The notes under the pieces: model-generated
Told to the model about the DNA's origin: nothing
What the model saw: the letters and a program-made list of their open reading frames with translations, nothing else
The model's database searches: none
Part shown: one piece after another, positions 35,277 to 46,829 of the stretch
How the letters are laid out: each line of letters starts with the position of its first letter
Numbering within the stretch: position 1 is the stretch's first letter
Assembly (NCBI GenBank): GCA_021464415.1
Contig: CM038470.1
Location: 23,709,601 to 23,773,600 of the forward strand
Length of the DNA: 64,000 nt
DNA from: Lonicera japonica
Lineage: Eukaryota > Streptophyta > Magnoliopsida > Dipsacales > Caprifoliaceae
Reading direction: 5' to 3'
Translations under genes and position numbers: made by a program

Positions 35277-37204
35277 GAACTGAACCCTGCCAAATCGTTG
35301 CATATATGACTCAAAAATAATATTAGTTCACTATTTAAAATTTTATGTTTATAAAATATACAAGCTTTAGCGAGTATCCGACTATTTGAGCTATCATGAA
35401 TATTGGAATTATTTTATAAATTTAAAAGTTAATATTTTTTCTGTCCAAAATAAGCAAAAATAAGTTTAAAATTATTATTTTTCTTGCCAAAATAAATGTT
35501 ACCTTATATTTTATTTATTTAAAAAAAAACATATGAAAATTGAATAAAATCAAATCGAAAAATTTAGTTTAAGTTTGAGTTTGAAAGATTTATAAATCGA
35601 AATAGAACCGAAACTGAACTTTCAAATTAAGTTCGGATTTAGGTCTCCTAATTTATATCCCGATCAAAACCACAAATACTCCTAATTTTGTTCAACTTTG
35701 TTAAAACTTAAACAAATTTATATAAACGCAACCATAGGTCAAGAATATCAATTCACTAAAACAAACAAAAAGAAACAAAAAAGAAAAAATCGGAGGGCTT
35801 TTGCAGCCTTACCCCGACCCCATCATCGGAACGACGGAACCCCACCTTGCCATCCCACGTCCATCGGAAAAGTCTCACCATCCCCCCTCCCTCAAAAACA
35901 CTACCCGAAACCCAGTCTCAAACCTCGAACCCCACCACCCTCAATCTCTAGGACTTTTCTTCTCTCTCTACGGACATACATATATACATAAATGTGTCCG
36001 TATATATCTATGTTTACATTTTTTTGGTAAAGTTTAATCTTTAGATACGTACATACATACATACATACATACATATACATATAGATAAATCTGTTAGGTT
36101 TGTGGTGGGTTTGCATTTTGCAGTGTATGCTTATATATGTGTGGTATATGTATGTATATATATACATATATCAATGGTGGATTTTGACAAGGAACTGCGG
36201 GGTGACAGCAGGGGTGGGGGCGAGGGAAGGTAAACGAGAGGCCGTGATTTTGGGAAATAGGGATGGCATTTGTTTTGAGATGGGGGATGGTGGTGGTGGC
36301 GACTGCGATGACAGTGGTTTTAGGGTTTATTTGGCGGGGATAATGTTGATGATGGGGTGGTGGTCGGAGGTCGGAATTTGGGGTGATGTTGACGAAATCG
36401 GTGGTCGGAGGTGGTGTTGACGAAGGATTGTCGTCGGAAGTGCGGTGGTGATTGTGTTTGTTTATTTATTTTTAAAAATAATTAGTTAACAAAGGTTTGA
36501 TTACTGTGTTAAAGGGGCTAAACGTGTGCGTATTAGTTTTGGACGAGATGGACATAATTTGTACACAAGTCTAAAATTTTAATAAAAGAGTATTTAACTC
36601 TAATTCCGCATTTTCTAATATTTTTATTTTGAGGTACTTTGAAGATGCATTCGAAGACAATAGTAAATTGATAAGTTTGTTTTAGCAATATGAATTCAAT
36701 TTGACCAAACCCATTGATGGTAAGAGTTCTATTTTAGAACACCCAAACCAAATTTGATTAAAAAAAAGAAAAAAAAGAAAGGAAGACCCATCCCAAATCT
36801 TTAGTGATAAAAAAATGTTCTAAAATTTTTATATAAAGCGTTAGTAGATGATTTTGGGAGCATTAGAATATTTTTGGAGAATACTAATAGCATTACTCTA
36901 AATTAACCCATCACATAAATTGAAAACTAATTATACAATGGCGTATAAAGTAAAATACTTAGAGGTCCATTTGATAACTCACAGAGAAAAACTGATCAAG
37001 AATTATTTTTCATGGAAAAGAAGAAATCCTAAGGAAAATTTTATTTGACAATGTTCAATAACTTCTATTTTGCACCAAGAATTTTTTGCATTTTCTAACT
37101 TTTACCGTTTGATAATGTTCATTATCTGGTTCAGAAGTTTTGTATTTTCCAACTTGTGTTGTTTGATCGCAACAATTTTCATGGATTTTTTTTTCCTTTG
37201 TCGC
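35277..37204. other. Intergenic DNA between the Ty3/gypsy and Ty1/copia elements
   Basis: AT-rich to 35780, then a C-rich stretch (35800-35960) with ACCCCA/CCCTC runs, a (CATA)n-type microsatellite (about 36045-36095) and a G-rich GGTGGT stretch (36180-36450). Short open frames exist but look like composition effects. 36980-37200 may be a small inverted-repeat element (GGTCCATTTGATAAC with TTTGATAATG repeats). No gene recognised. Confidence 0.4.
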
Positions 37205-37408
37205 TGTTACGAAATAGAAACGAAAGAGATTGAAGGAGAAGAATTGTATTTCTTAATTGATAAATAATGTACAATAGAGAGAATATATATACTAGAGACA
37301 AACCCCTAATCTAGGATACAATTTAGGAAACTACAATGGGAACACAATCAATACAATATGGAAAGTAGATTAGGAATAGGGAACATAATATATACAGTAT
37401 ATTCTACA
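37205..37408 (-). repeat. 3' LTR of the copia element (204 bp)
   Basis: The minus strand starts TGTAGAATATACTG right after a G-run PPT (GAGTTTGAGGGGGGG, 37409-37425) and ends TTTCGTAACA. The ends are TG...CA. It contains TATATATATTCTCTCTATTG as a likely TATA/transcript start. Confidence 0.8.
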
Positions 37409-37446
37409 CCCCCCCCTCAAACTCAAGATGGTAAGTGAGAGATCAG

Positions 37447-38967
37447 CTAGAGTTTGGAAATCAATGTTTGGAAACGGCTAGGCTGGTGAGCTTTAGTGAA
37501 GAGATCTGCAGGCTGGTCATCTGAAGATACGGGCATAAGGCAAATGTACAGATTGCGAATATGCTGGCGAATAAAGTGATAATCAATCTCAATGTGTTTA
37601 GTTCGTTCATGAAAGACGTCATTGTGACTGATTTGAATGGCACTGCGGTTGTCACAATAAAGAGTAGTGGCAGAGTCTTGAGGAGCACCCAATTCATCGA
37701 GGAGGCGTCGAAGCCATATTAGTTCTTGTGAAGTATCAGCAAGAGCGCGGTATTCAGCCTCAGTGCTTGATCGAGAAACAACAGACTGTTTCTTACTACG
37801 CCAAGTAAGAAGAGAGTCCCCGAGGAAGAAACAGTAACCAGTAATAGACCGACGATCCGTAGGGTCACCGGCCCAATCTGCATCAGAGTAAGCCCGTAAT
37901 ACAAGGGATGACTTTGAGGAGTAGTGAAGCCCATGAAAAACTGTCCCTTTGAGATAACGAAGAATCCGAATAACAGCATCAAAATGAGTAGAGCGAGGAG
38001 CAGCCATAAACTGACTGACAACATGGACAGCATAAGCAATATCCGGGCGAGTAACAGTAAGATAAACCAGACTGCCAACTAATTGTCTGTATAAAGTACC
38101 ATCAGAGAGAGGAGTGCCATCAAACGGAGTAAGTCTAACATTGGTGTCCAATGGAGTAGATGCAGTTTTACAGTCAGTGAGACCAGCACGAGCCAGAACG
38201 TCAGACGTGTATTTCACCTGAGATAAATAGTAGCCTGTTGAATCAGAAAGGACTTCCAGCCCTAAGAAGTAGTTGAGACGACCAAGATCCTTCATTTCAA
38301 AAAACTGACTGAGAGATTGTTTGAGATCTGAGATACCAGAAATATCATCCCCAGTAATTATCATATCATCCACATAGAGGAGAAGAAGAATAATCCCAGA
38401 ATCTGTCTTTCGAATAAAGAGGCCTGAGTCTGACGAACTGGAGGAATAACCAAGCTTTATGATGGTAGAGCTAAATTTTGCGAACCAAGCTCGAGGAGCT
38501 TGCTTGAGTCCATATAGGGCACGACGAAGTTTGCAGACCTAAGTGGACTGGTGTGAATAACCGGGAGGTGGTTTCATATATACTTCTTCTGTCAGATCCC
38601 CATTAAGAAAGGCATTTTTGACATCCATCTGAAAAAGGTCCCATTTGCGAACAGCAGCAATAGCAATAAGACTGCGAACAGACGTCATTCGAGTCACAGG
38701 AGCAAAAGTTTCTTCATAGTCTATACCATACTCCTGATTGAACCCCTTGGCTACGAGACGAGCTTTGTATCGATCAATTGAACCGTCAGATCGTGTCTTA
38801 ATTTTATACACCCATTTACACCCAACTGCAGATTTTCCAGGAGGAAGAGTCACAAGATCCCAGGTATGCGCTTTATCTAAAGCCTGTAATTCTTCTGTCA
38901 TAGCTTGCTGCCAAAGTGGATTAGTACTAGCTTCCTTATAGGATGAAGGTTCATAGTGAGATATCAT
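37447..38967 (-). pseudogene. Ty1/copia reverse transcriptase and RNase H
   Basis: 38967-38539 encodes the RT start ([79 protein letters not shown]). One TAG at about 38538 interrupts, then LRRALYGLKQAPRAWF and the catalytic YVDDMIITG (about 38375). RNase H follows with LVLRAYSDADWAGDPTDRRS, SRSSTEAEYRALADTSQELI and LYCDNRSAIQI, and the ADLFTKAH end; stop at 37447. These are canonical copia motifs in the usual order. The frame is otherwise continuous, so a single nonsense change plus the 5' truncation killed it. Confidence 0.92.
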
Positions 38968-39011
38968 GGTAGAATAACAATGGTAATCACGAAGGTGATG
39001 AGGGAGCTCTC

Positions 39012-39569
39012 TTACCGAGTGGACTGTCGTTGTGGTGGAGGTATGACAGGATCAGCAGGCGAGACATCATCATTGGGAGGTGCCGTATGTTGAAGCTCGT
39101 TGGAAGAAATAACATCATGTGAGGATGGTTCAGGAGGTGTTGGACTGAGAGGTTGAGGTGGTGATGGTGTGGCTTCTGGTTCAAGTTCTGGTGGGAATGT
39201 GACAACTGGAGCCTCAAATTCAGAGGTGGAAAGGTCAAGAGAGGAATGAGTAAAGAACGGAAGTGGTGATTCTTCAAGGACATGAAATTTGGATAGAGAG
39301 GAAAACATTTTATGTTCCCAAAATACAACATGACGAGAAATCCGTAAGCGTTTTGAAATAGGATCCCAACACCGATAACCTTTATGTTCTATCCCATACC
39401 CCAAGAAGCAACAAAGACGAGCACGTGGTTCCAATTTAGAATGTTCATGAGGCTGGAGTAACACAAAACAAGCACAACCGAAGACTCGTAAAAAATTGTA
39501 ATCAGGAGAGGTACCATGAAGTCTCTCATATGGAGATTGATGCTGAAGAAAGGGAATAGGGATAACCTG
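39012..39569 (-). pseudogene. Ty1/copia integrase C-terminal part (truncated)
   Basis: It reads SPYERLHGTSPDYNFLRVFG (about 39545-39490), then LEPRARLCCFLGYGIEHKGY and RISRHVVFWEHKMF, the conserved copia integrase end (the GKGY motif is HKGY here), then a proline/serine-rich linker toward RT. The catalytic core and everything upstream are missing. A frameshift or stop separates this from the RT frame near 39000. Confidence 0.85.
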
Positions 39570-39612
39570 ATTGAACCCCTTGGCTAATTTTCTTCATAGT
39601 CAATGCATTACA

Positions 39613-39957
39613 CTAATGACTAAACAAATGACAAAAGGTAATAATAATGTCTACAAGTGCCAAACACCAAACAGTATTGTCTGCAAATAACGGAAAGTAG
39701 TAATATGGTCTCAATGAAGAATCATACGAGGAGCACTTTGTGGAAAGTTTGTTGTAAACCCAATTAAGCGCAAAAGCCCCATCAGTGACGCCAAGAAACA
39801 TGCGTTCCAATTCCTTGAGCTTCTCAAGAACTCTAAAAATTGCCATTTGATCTCTTTTTGACTTATAAAGGCTGTGATGGCCTCGGCAATTTGCATTGCT
39901 AACTCGGCTATTATCAAGAGAGCCTCTTCGATGGAGCAGCGCGCTAGATGTCATCAT
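39613..39957 (-). CDS. Hypothetical 114-codon ORF
   Basis: The ATG at 39957 opens a frame to 39613 (MMTSSALLHRRGSLDNSRVS ... KELERMFLGVTDGAFALNWV ... VWCLALVDIIITFCHLFSH). I recognise no family. The last 20 residues are hydrophobic. It sits next to the broken end of the copia element and may be the relic of a host gene hit by that insertion, or a chance frame. A second frame over the same DNA (39917-39711) is also open, which lowers confidence. Confidence 0.25.
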   Translation of the reverse strand: MMTSSALLHRRGSLDNSRVSNANCRGHHSLYKSKRDQMAIFRVLEKLKELERMFLGVTDGAFALNWVYNKLSTKCSSYDSSLRPYYYFPLFADNTVWCLALVDIIITFCHLFSH

Positions 39958-40276
39958 TCACATTTGAACTGAATAAAGCAAGCAAATAATAATGAGAAAA
40001 TAATTTCATGTATATATAAGTGAGCGATCAATTGCAAAAGGCATGAACCAATAAAGTGAAATCCAAATAAGCCCTAAAAATGAATTGCATAATACATAAT
40101 AAAAGAACTTGCAAGAACAAATAATGGGGATGGGGGAAACAAGAAAGATAAAGGAAATGGTGGAATACGTAAATCAATCTACAAATCCAAAACAAGGGGT
40201 TTCATTTGCTGAAACTGGAAACACCCGTATCAAAATTAAGCCACGGAAACCAAAACCAATCAAAAAAAAAAATAAA

Positions 40277-40813
40277 GGGTAAAAAACACTAAACTCCTCC
40301 AAACTATTACTTTTTGACATTAAACCTTCCCATCTTTTAAAAATGACAATAAACTCCCTTGATCTAACAGTTACTGATACTTAACCCTTAAAGTTGACAG
40401 ATCTATTAAAACACTATCACGATGGTTGTCATGTGCCTTCCATGTGGTCACCAATGGACAAAAATACATCAATCTATCCATTTAAATATAAATTTTTCGA
40501 ATTACTTTCATCTATTTTATAAAACAGCCACTATGTAGTTAAACATGAAAGATGATTAACGGGTGTTTTTATAAAATAAATGAGGGTAATTCAAACAATT
40601 TATGTTTAAATGGATAGATTGGTGTATTTTTGTCCATTGGTGCTCACATGGGAGGCACATGACAATAATTTCGTTAGTATTTTAATAGATTTGTCAACTT
40701 TGGGGGTTAAGTGTCAGTAACAATTAGATCAGGTGAGTTTAGTGTCACTCTTAGAAACTGAAGGAGTTTAGTGCCAAAAAGTGATAATTTGAAGGGGTTT
40801 AGTATTTTTACCC
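40277..40813. mobile_element. Fold-back MITE (Mutator-type, 9-bp TSD)
   Basis: The 537-bp element starts GGGTAAAAAACACTAAACTC; its right end is the complement of GGGTAAAAATACTAAACCCC. The two arms pair along most of their length (roughly 250 bp each; for example TGGACAAAAATACA against TGTATTTTTGTCCA around the centre). It is flanked by perfect 9-bp direct repeats AAAAATAAA (40268-40276 and 40814-40822). A 9-bp duplication is typical of Mutator-like elements. It has no coding capacity. Confidence 0.85.
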
Positions 40814-40822
40814 AAAAATAAA

Positions 40823-42589
40823 TAACTCTACTAACGATAAGAGAACATAAAAATGAAAAGGAAATTACAATAACAATTAAAGAAACATAAAATAAACCCA
40901 ACAAGCATATTCTAAAAGAAATTTCCAAGAAATATTCAAAGAAAGATAAGTAAAAACCAATCAACTAACAACCCGAATAAATACAACCAATCAACAAACA
41001 TATCCATTAAATGAACCCAAAAGGCAATAAGTAACTACCTAACTAATAAACTTGTCAATGAACTGGATTTATACTTCAACCCAATTCATTTAATCAAAAA
41101 TGAATTGAGAGTTTTGATCTGTATATCCAAATTCGATATGAACCTGTTATATTTTTGATTAATAAATCAGATATGAATATATGTTGATCCGATCCAAGAC
41201 ATGCATTTATACTTAAATATATTTTCCACCTTATTATTAATACGCTTATAAATAATAGAAAAATGATTTTCTTACCTATAAATCTAATCACTTATTTTTT
41301 ATCGGGTGCATTAAATAAGTTATACCATTGTTATATCTTGTGAAGGTACAACCCATGTAATGCATACTGGTAAAATCCCCGGTAAGTGTAGTATTGCTGT
41401 AAACAATAATCGTAACTTAAAAAGTTTCAAATAAGTTTCTTTTTACAAGAAAATAAAAAATTTGATTGTCAGTTAGTCTTAACTTTTATGTTAGTTTTAT
41501 TATTTTTTATATACTTACAAACTAATTATAATATAATTAAAATTTAAACGAATCATATATAATCCAATTTGAATAAATTTAGATATAGATCAATGTTTTG
41601 GTGATCTGTTACATAATCTGATCTGGATCTGATTCAAAAACTTTTACAAATATGAATTTAGATTTACCTTGATCCGATCAAAATTCAATCCGTTAACATG
41701 CCTACTAACTAAATAACAAACTAGAGAAAAAAAAAGAAAAAAAAAGCCCCTAGTTTGTAAAATACAAACAAACCAAAATCAGTGGCCTAAAAGAAGCATC
41801 CATAGGAGAAACAAGGTCTTACAAAAAACCCAGATGATATCCATAATTGGAAGACTGTGAAACTAAAGAAGTCTTGAGACGACATGAGAAGCAAGGTCTT
41901 ACAAAAAACCCAAACGATATCCCTAATTGGAAGACTGTGAAACTAAAGAAATCTTGAAATGACATGATAGTCATAGTTGACGATCAACTCAATATATTTT
42001 GGGGCGAATATAATTATTAGATTTTGCCTTCTCCCATAATAAATATTGCATTATACCTAGTTCTATATTATGCTATTTTTTTTGTTCTTTGGTGACTAAA
42101 CAAAACCACAAACAGAAAACAACTATATATGTATATTTTTAAATAATTTTTCCTACAATACGGTACAGTTAATAATTAATTTCGTCCCGGTTTCTTTTCT
42201 TTCCCGTTCCAATCGAATTGATCTCACTATTCCTTTTCCTGCATAGAATGGTACTTTTCTCTAATATTTTTATGTTGGAAAATATCAAATGGTACTATAC
42301 ACTGATAGGTACGTACTACTTTTCTTGATAATTCATCATTCCAAAGATTCAGTTTTCTTTCTCAATATCCCAAATCATCTTCCATACTGGTGGTTTTCTG
42401 ACATAGGTACTAGCAAAAACACACAAACAAACATTTGTATACATATAGATATGGCACAGTTTTAAATGGAAGCTATATTCATTTGGAAAGGTTAAATAGA
42501 TGATTTTATTTAATGAAGATTTGTAGAGATGACTTAATAATTAGATCGTATCTATTAAATTTTATCAAAATATTTAATTTAAGTGTTGA
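40823..42589. other. AT-rich intergenic DNA
   Basis: No gene seen. It contains a two-copy 80-bp tandem repeat (41812-41971, CAAGGTCTTACAAAAAACCC in each unit). Confidence 0.5.
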
Positions 42590-43194
42590 AGTAATGGAAA
42601 ATTAATATATGCTACATACAATATTAGCCTCTGAAATTTTTTATTATCATTTCACTTAGTTATAAATTAAATTTTTTGATAAAATTTGATGAATTTAATT
42701 TACTTATTAAATAGATTATCTCTATAAAGTTTTATTAAAAAAATTATCTTTCACCCTTTCAAATTTGCATCCTCTTCTTTTTGTAGAAGAAAGGAGTCTT
42801 CCTCTTTAAAGCCTATCCTTCTCTTTCTATATAAACATATAATTATATATAAGTTTATCTAATTAACATTAAATGTATTAGTTTAATAATTAATATCGAT
42901 TTGTTAAGTTTTTGTCTTAACAAGAAAACAAGTTCTTTGAGATCTGTGACACCGAGTTTGGACCACTACTAGTACGTATACGAGGCTTGGAGCCGATTCA
43001 TTGGCTGGACAAACTATCAAGGGTGTTAATTAAGGTGACTATTATTTGCACACTATTAAATATTTAATTTAATTTTATGTTTAATTCGTTTAATAATAAG
43101 TGAATAAGTGTAAGCGAATAAACACTTATTCGCTTAATGATAAGCGAGTGAAGCGAATAAACAACTACTCGCTTCTCATCGAGCAAGTAAATGC
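42590..43194. repeat. Segmental duplication, copy 1 (partner 44351-44959)
   Basis: About 605 bp nearly identical to 44351-44959 in the same orientation (shared AAGTGTTGAAGTAATGGAAA start and GAGACCGATT-like GGCTTGGAGCCGATT). It includes fold-back MITE sequence near 42650-42760 and the left part of the MITE at 43034. Confidence 0.9.
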
Positions 43195-43317
43195 ACATAC
43201 TCACTTGTCATCATAAGAGTAACATGTACATACTCGTTTGTCATTGAACGAATAAAACGTAGAGTGTTACCAAATGTTTTGTAGTGTATAAATATATAAC
43301 ACCCACTTTAATTAATG
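43034..43317. mobile_element. MITE with TTAATTAA flanks and internal GCGAATAA repeats
   Basis: It starts GGTGACTATTATTTGCACAC; the right end is the complement of AGTGGGTGTTATATATTTAT. Direct repeats TTAATTAA flank it (43026-43033, 43318-43325). The interior has palindromic repeats of CACTTATTCGCTTAATGATAAGCGAGTG type. A copy truncated on the right lies at 44816-44959. Confidence 0.6.
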
Positions 43318-43570
43318 ATATAAATTTACTAATTAATGGATGTCATTAACTAATAATTATTCTCTTCCAAACTAAGAGCCACATTTTTTATTTTCTCATT
43401 TAAGAATGCATGTTTAAGTAGGTTAGTGCTTCAAACTGTGGCTTACATTATACTTTACATAATGTGCAGCATTTTATTCGTAGGAGTATTTGTACCGAGT
43501 TGCTTCTAGTCTCCTTATTTCTCTCTGTACCCCTCCTTTTAACTAAAAATGATGGGTTTAACTACTCATG

Positions 43571-43690
43571 TATTAACCAAGCCTCTTGACCTAGTGGCAT
43601 AAGACTGTTAGTGGGACAATTTTGGGATCGACTAGGAGCTTCCAAGGTCGACTTCCGGCGTTATCAAAATAATGCTTTGCCAGTAACAAC
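43571..43690 (+). mobile_element. Probable tRNA-derived SINE in the MADS pseudogene
   Basis: About 120 bp are inserted relative to the gene copy (the gene reads GTCTTGTATTGCTTGTATAA at about 958; the copy splits this after CATGTATT and resumes at CTATTGTTTGTATAAA). The insert has an A-box-like TAGTGGCATAAGACTG and a B-box-like GGTCGACTTCCGG about 45 bp apart, as in tRNA-derived SINEs. Flanking GTATT/CTATT may be the target repeat. Confidence 0.5.
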
Positions 43691-43832
43691 TATTGTTTGT
43701 ATAAAGCAAAATAACTCGAAATTTATATATCTATATATATATGGATATCATTAATCCCATTGGAATTTCTTTTAGTTTTAGTAGTAATTTGTTAGTATCG
43801 GTTTATGCCCACCTAGTATGTCATATTAAGGT

Positions 43833-44350
43833 GGCGTTTAGTAAGAAAATTGAAAATTAAAAATTGAAAAAGCTGTTTGTAGTTCTGAAAATTATATCTG
43901 AAAAAATGTTGTTTGTTTGAATATAACATATCTAAAAGATGAATATTTTTTATTATGACAATTTTGCCCTCAATATAATTAAACTTTATTCACCACCTAT
44001 CTAGCCACCAGCTCAAAAGTAAGCAAACAGAGGAATTCTACAAGCAAGGGTCACCATCCCGACTCAAGGTTCACGGGGCAAATGTGTGGGGTGTGTGATT
44101 GTAAAGTTCCAAACACCACAAGACAAATTTCTTTTAAAAATCAAGCCCCATTCAATCGGTCCATGAATATATCTATATATATAATGCGCAGCAGTGGTTT
44201 TGGTATTCCGTATTTGCCAGAGAGTTAAAACTAGATTTTTGGAGTTCCCTTTGGCAGCTTGTCAAATTAGTTGAGGAAGTATCTGATGTTGATTCCGTCG
44301 GTGCTTTCGGAGTTGTGTGAGGGCTGTTTAATCACTAAATATATGCTAGT
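43833..44350. other. Inserted DNA in MADS pseudogene, possible hAT-type element
   Basis: It begins GGTGGCGTTTAGTAAGAAAA after the pseudogene block ending CATATTAA, where the gene copy continues CATATTAATTAGGG. No coding sequence. The right limit is set by the segmental duplication; a clear second terminus was not found. Confidence 0.35.
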
Positions 44351-44959
44351 TAAGTGTTGAAGTAATGGAAAATTAATATATGCGTACATGCAATATTAGC
44401 CTCTGAAATTTTTTATTATCATTTCACTTAGTTATAAATTAAATTTTTTGATAAAATTTAATGGATTTAATTTACTTATTAAATAGATTATCTCTATAAA
44501 GTTTTATTAAAAAAATTATCTTTCACCCTTTCAAATTGGCATCCTCTTCTTTTTGTAGAAGAAAGGAGTCTTCCTCTTTAAAGCCTTTCCTTCTCTTTCT
44601 ATATAAACATATAATTATATATAAGTTTATCTAATTAACATTAAATGTATTAGTTTAATAATTAATATCGATTTGTTAAGTTTTTGTCTTAACAAGAAAA
44701 CAAGTTCTTTGAGATCTGTGACACCGAGTTTGGACCACTACTAGTACGTATACGAGGCTTGGAGCCGATTTATTGGCTGAACAAACTATCAAGGGTGTTA
44801 ATTAAGGTGACTATTATTTGCACACCATTAAATATTTAATTTAATTTTATGTTTAATTCGTTTAATAATAAGTGAATAAGTCGCATAAACACTTATTCGC
44901 TTAATGATAAGCGAGTGAAGCGAATAAACAACTACTCGCTTATCATCGAACAAGTATAT
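44351..44959. repeat. Segmental duplication, copy 2 (partner 42590-43194)
   Basis: Nearly identical to copy 1. The junction at about 44959 (CAAGTATATG to CTAATTTTAATATCAG) fuses it directly to intron 4 sequence of the MADS pseudogene. Confidence 0.9.
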
Positions 44960-45443
44960 GCTAATTTTAATATCAGACCTATATCCTTCTAGAACTATTA
45001 ATTTTTATTTTAAGATGTCCAAAATTGGGACTTGGTAGCATAAAATAGTCTATAATAAAATTCATGCGATAGTAAAATCAATTAGATTTTACAAAGGGCT
45101 TCATTCTTTTTAAGTTTGTAAGTTTCTATGAGCAGAGGATTTCCATATTGATCAATTTATAACTCTCCACTAGATGTTATTAATATTTTTTTTCCACTCA
45201 TTCAGCAAATGAGAGGAGCAAAAATTTAAATTTGTCTTTCTTGCATTACACCCATTACTACTACACTGACTATATTCAGGTTAACTAAATCAACTTTTAC
45301 ATTACTGAAATTTACATGTTTTCTCGCATCATGTATAGTCGCTAATATTTCTTTTAGTCTATAAAGTTTGGGTCCAATTGTACTTTCATAAGAGATTGAC
45401 ATCTCGTCTTTTTTTTGGACAAAATATATATCTATTCTTTTAA

Positions 45444-45868
45444 GGTGGAGCTATTGCCACACGCGTAATCTCTCTCTAACACTTACCAAGTATAATGATT
45501 ACTCATTTCTACCCCTAATAACCAACCACCTTTAAATTGTATTACTCGATAGCGTTAATAATAATAATAATTAAAAGAAGCAATTAACCCAAAAAAAGGC
45601 ACAAATTCTCCTCCTCTCTCTTTTTCTCTTGTCTTCTTCCATTGCTTCTTCTTCCTAGCTCCTCTCTTCTTCTTTGCTCACGCAATTGCAGATTGAACCT
45701 TCCTCCTCACATAATCACTGGTGTAAATCAATTATCGAGTTCACTTATATCACTATTTAAGCTCCGTTTTCCATTAACACTTCTCCGCCATTAACGACCT
45801 CTGAAACTTAATATGAAGCTATACTCGGCTTAATGCAACCAATCGATTAAATAGTAAAGGACTTGGTG
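45444..45868. mobile_element. 5' part of Mutator-type MITE (truncated copy)
   Basis: It starts GGTGGAGCTATTGCCACACG directly after TTCTTTTAA (45435-45443) and matches 46830-47270; the rest was lost at the tandem-duplication breakpoint. Confidence 0.75.
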
Positions 45869-46070
45869 TAAAACAGTGATTTATTAGTTAAAATATATTT
45901 TAATGAAGATAGAATTTGATGTGAGCCCTACATATTAATAAATACATGTTGCTCACACTAAATATGTTAATTTTAATATCAGCCCTATATCCTTCTAGAA
46001 TTATTAATTTTTATTTTAAGATGTCCAAAATTGGGACTCGGTATGTAGCATAAAATAGGCTATAATAAAA

Positions 46071-46475
46071 GGTGTCATTATTTAATTACACCCACCAAAT
46101 CTGTCACAAACACCCTTTTGTCACAAACACCCCTCAAAAGTAAATTTCTAATCACTAACACCTCCCTTGCCTAATGAGAGGTAAGTGTAGATGCACACTC
46201 TCGTTTTACTTAAGGAGAGTTTGTTTATACTAACTCGCCTAACATCAAGTAATGGATTACTGGAGTATTTTTCAAATAAGGCTCGCCTAATGAGAGGTGA
46301 ATGTACTCACATAAACTCGCCTTACATGAGGAGAGTGTGTTGCTATGTACTCACCTAACATCAGGCAATGGAGAGAGGCGTTTGTGATAAATAAGGTTGT
46401 GTTAAAATATGTTTTTAGTTAAATTTTGAAGTGGTGTATTTATGACAGATTTGAGGGGTGTAAATAACACCGCCC
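46071..46475. mobile_element. 405-bp MITE with 8-9-bp TSD
   Basis: It starts GGTGTCATTATTTAATTACA; its right end is the complement of GGGCGGTGTTATTTACACCC. It is flanked by ATAATAAAA (46062-46070) and ATAATAAAT (46476-46484). Unit A of the tandem duplication has the uninterrupted site TATAATAAAATTCATGC at about 45051, proving it is an insertion. The inside contains repeated ACTCGCCTAA/AGGCGAGT motifs. Confidence 0.85.
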
Positions 46476-46829
46476 ATAATAAATTTCATGCAATAGTAAA
46501 ATCAATTAGATTTTACAAAAGGCTTCATTCTTTTTAAGTCTATAAGTTTCTATGATCAGAGGATTTCCAATTTGATCAATTTATAAACCTCCACTAGATG
46601 TTATTGAATTTTTTTTTTCACTCATTCAGCAAATAAGAAGAGCAAAAATTCAAATTTGTCTATCTTGCATTACACCCATTACTACTACACTGATTATATT
46701 CAGGTTAACTAATTCAAGTTTTACATTGTTGAAATTTGCATGTTTTCTAACATCATATATAGTCGCTAATATTTCTTTTAGTCTATAAAGTTTGGGCCAA
46801 ATTGTACTTTCATCCATTCTTTTAATTAA

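Larger units (their letters stand above)
37205..39569 (-). mobile_element. 5'-truncated Ty1/copia retrotransposon
   Basis: The minus strand holds the end of integrase, RT, RNase H, a polypurine tract and a 204-bp 3' LTR. Everything upstream of the integrase C-terminal part is missing; homology stops abruptly at about 39569 next to a piece of sequence copied from the element's own RT. The element is dead but its RT/RNase H has only one internal stop, suggesting moderate age. Confidence 0.9.

Noticed and set aside
35801..36037. Proline-rich ORF in C-rich DNA
   Set aside because: Two frames are open at once due to composition; no domain or conserved start.
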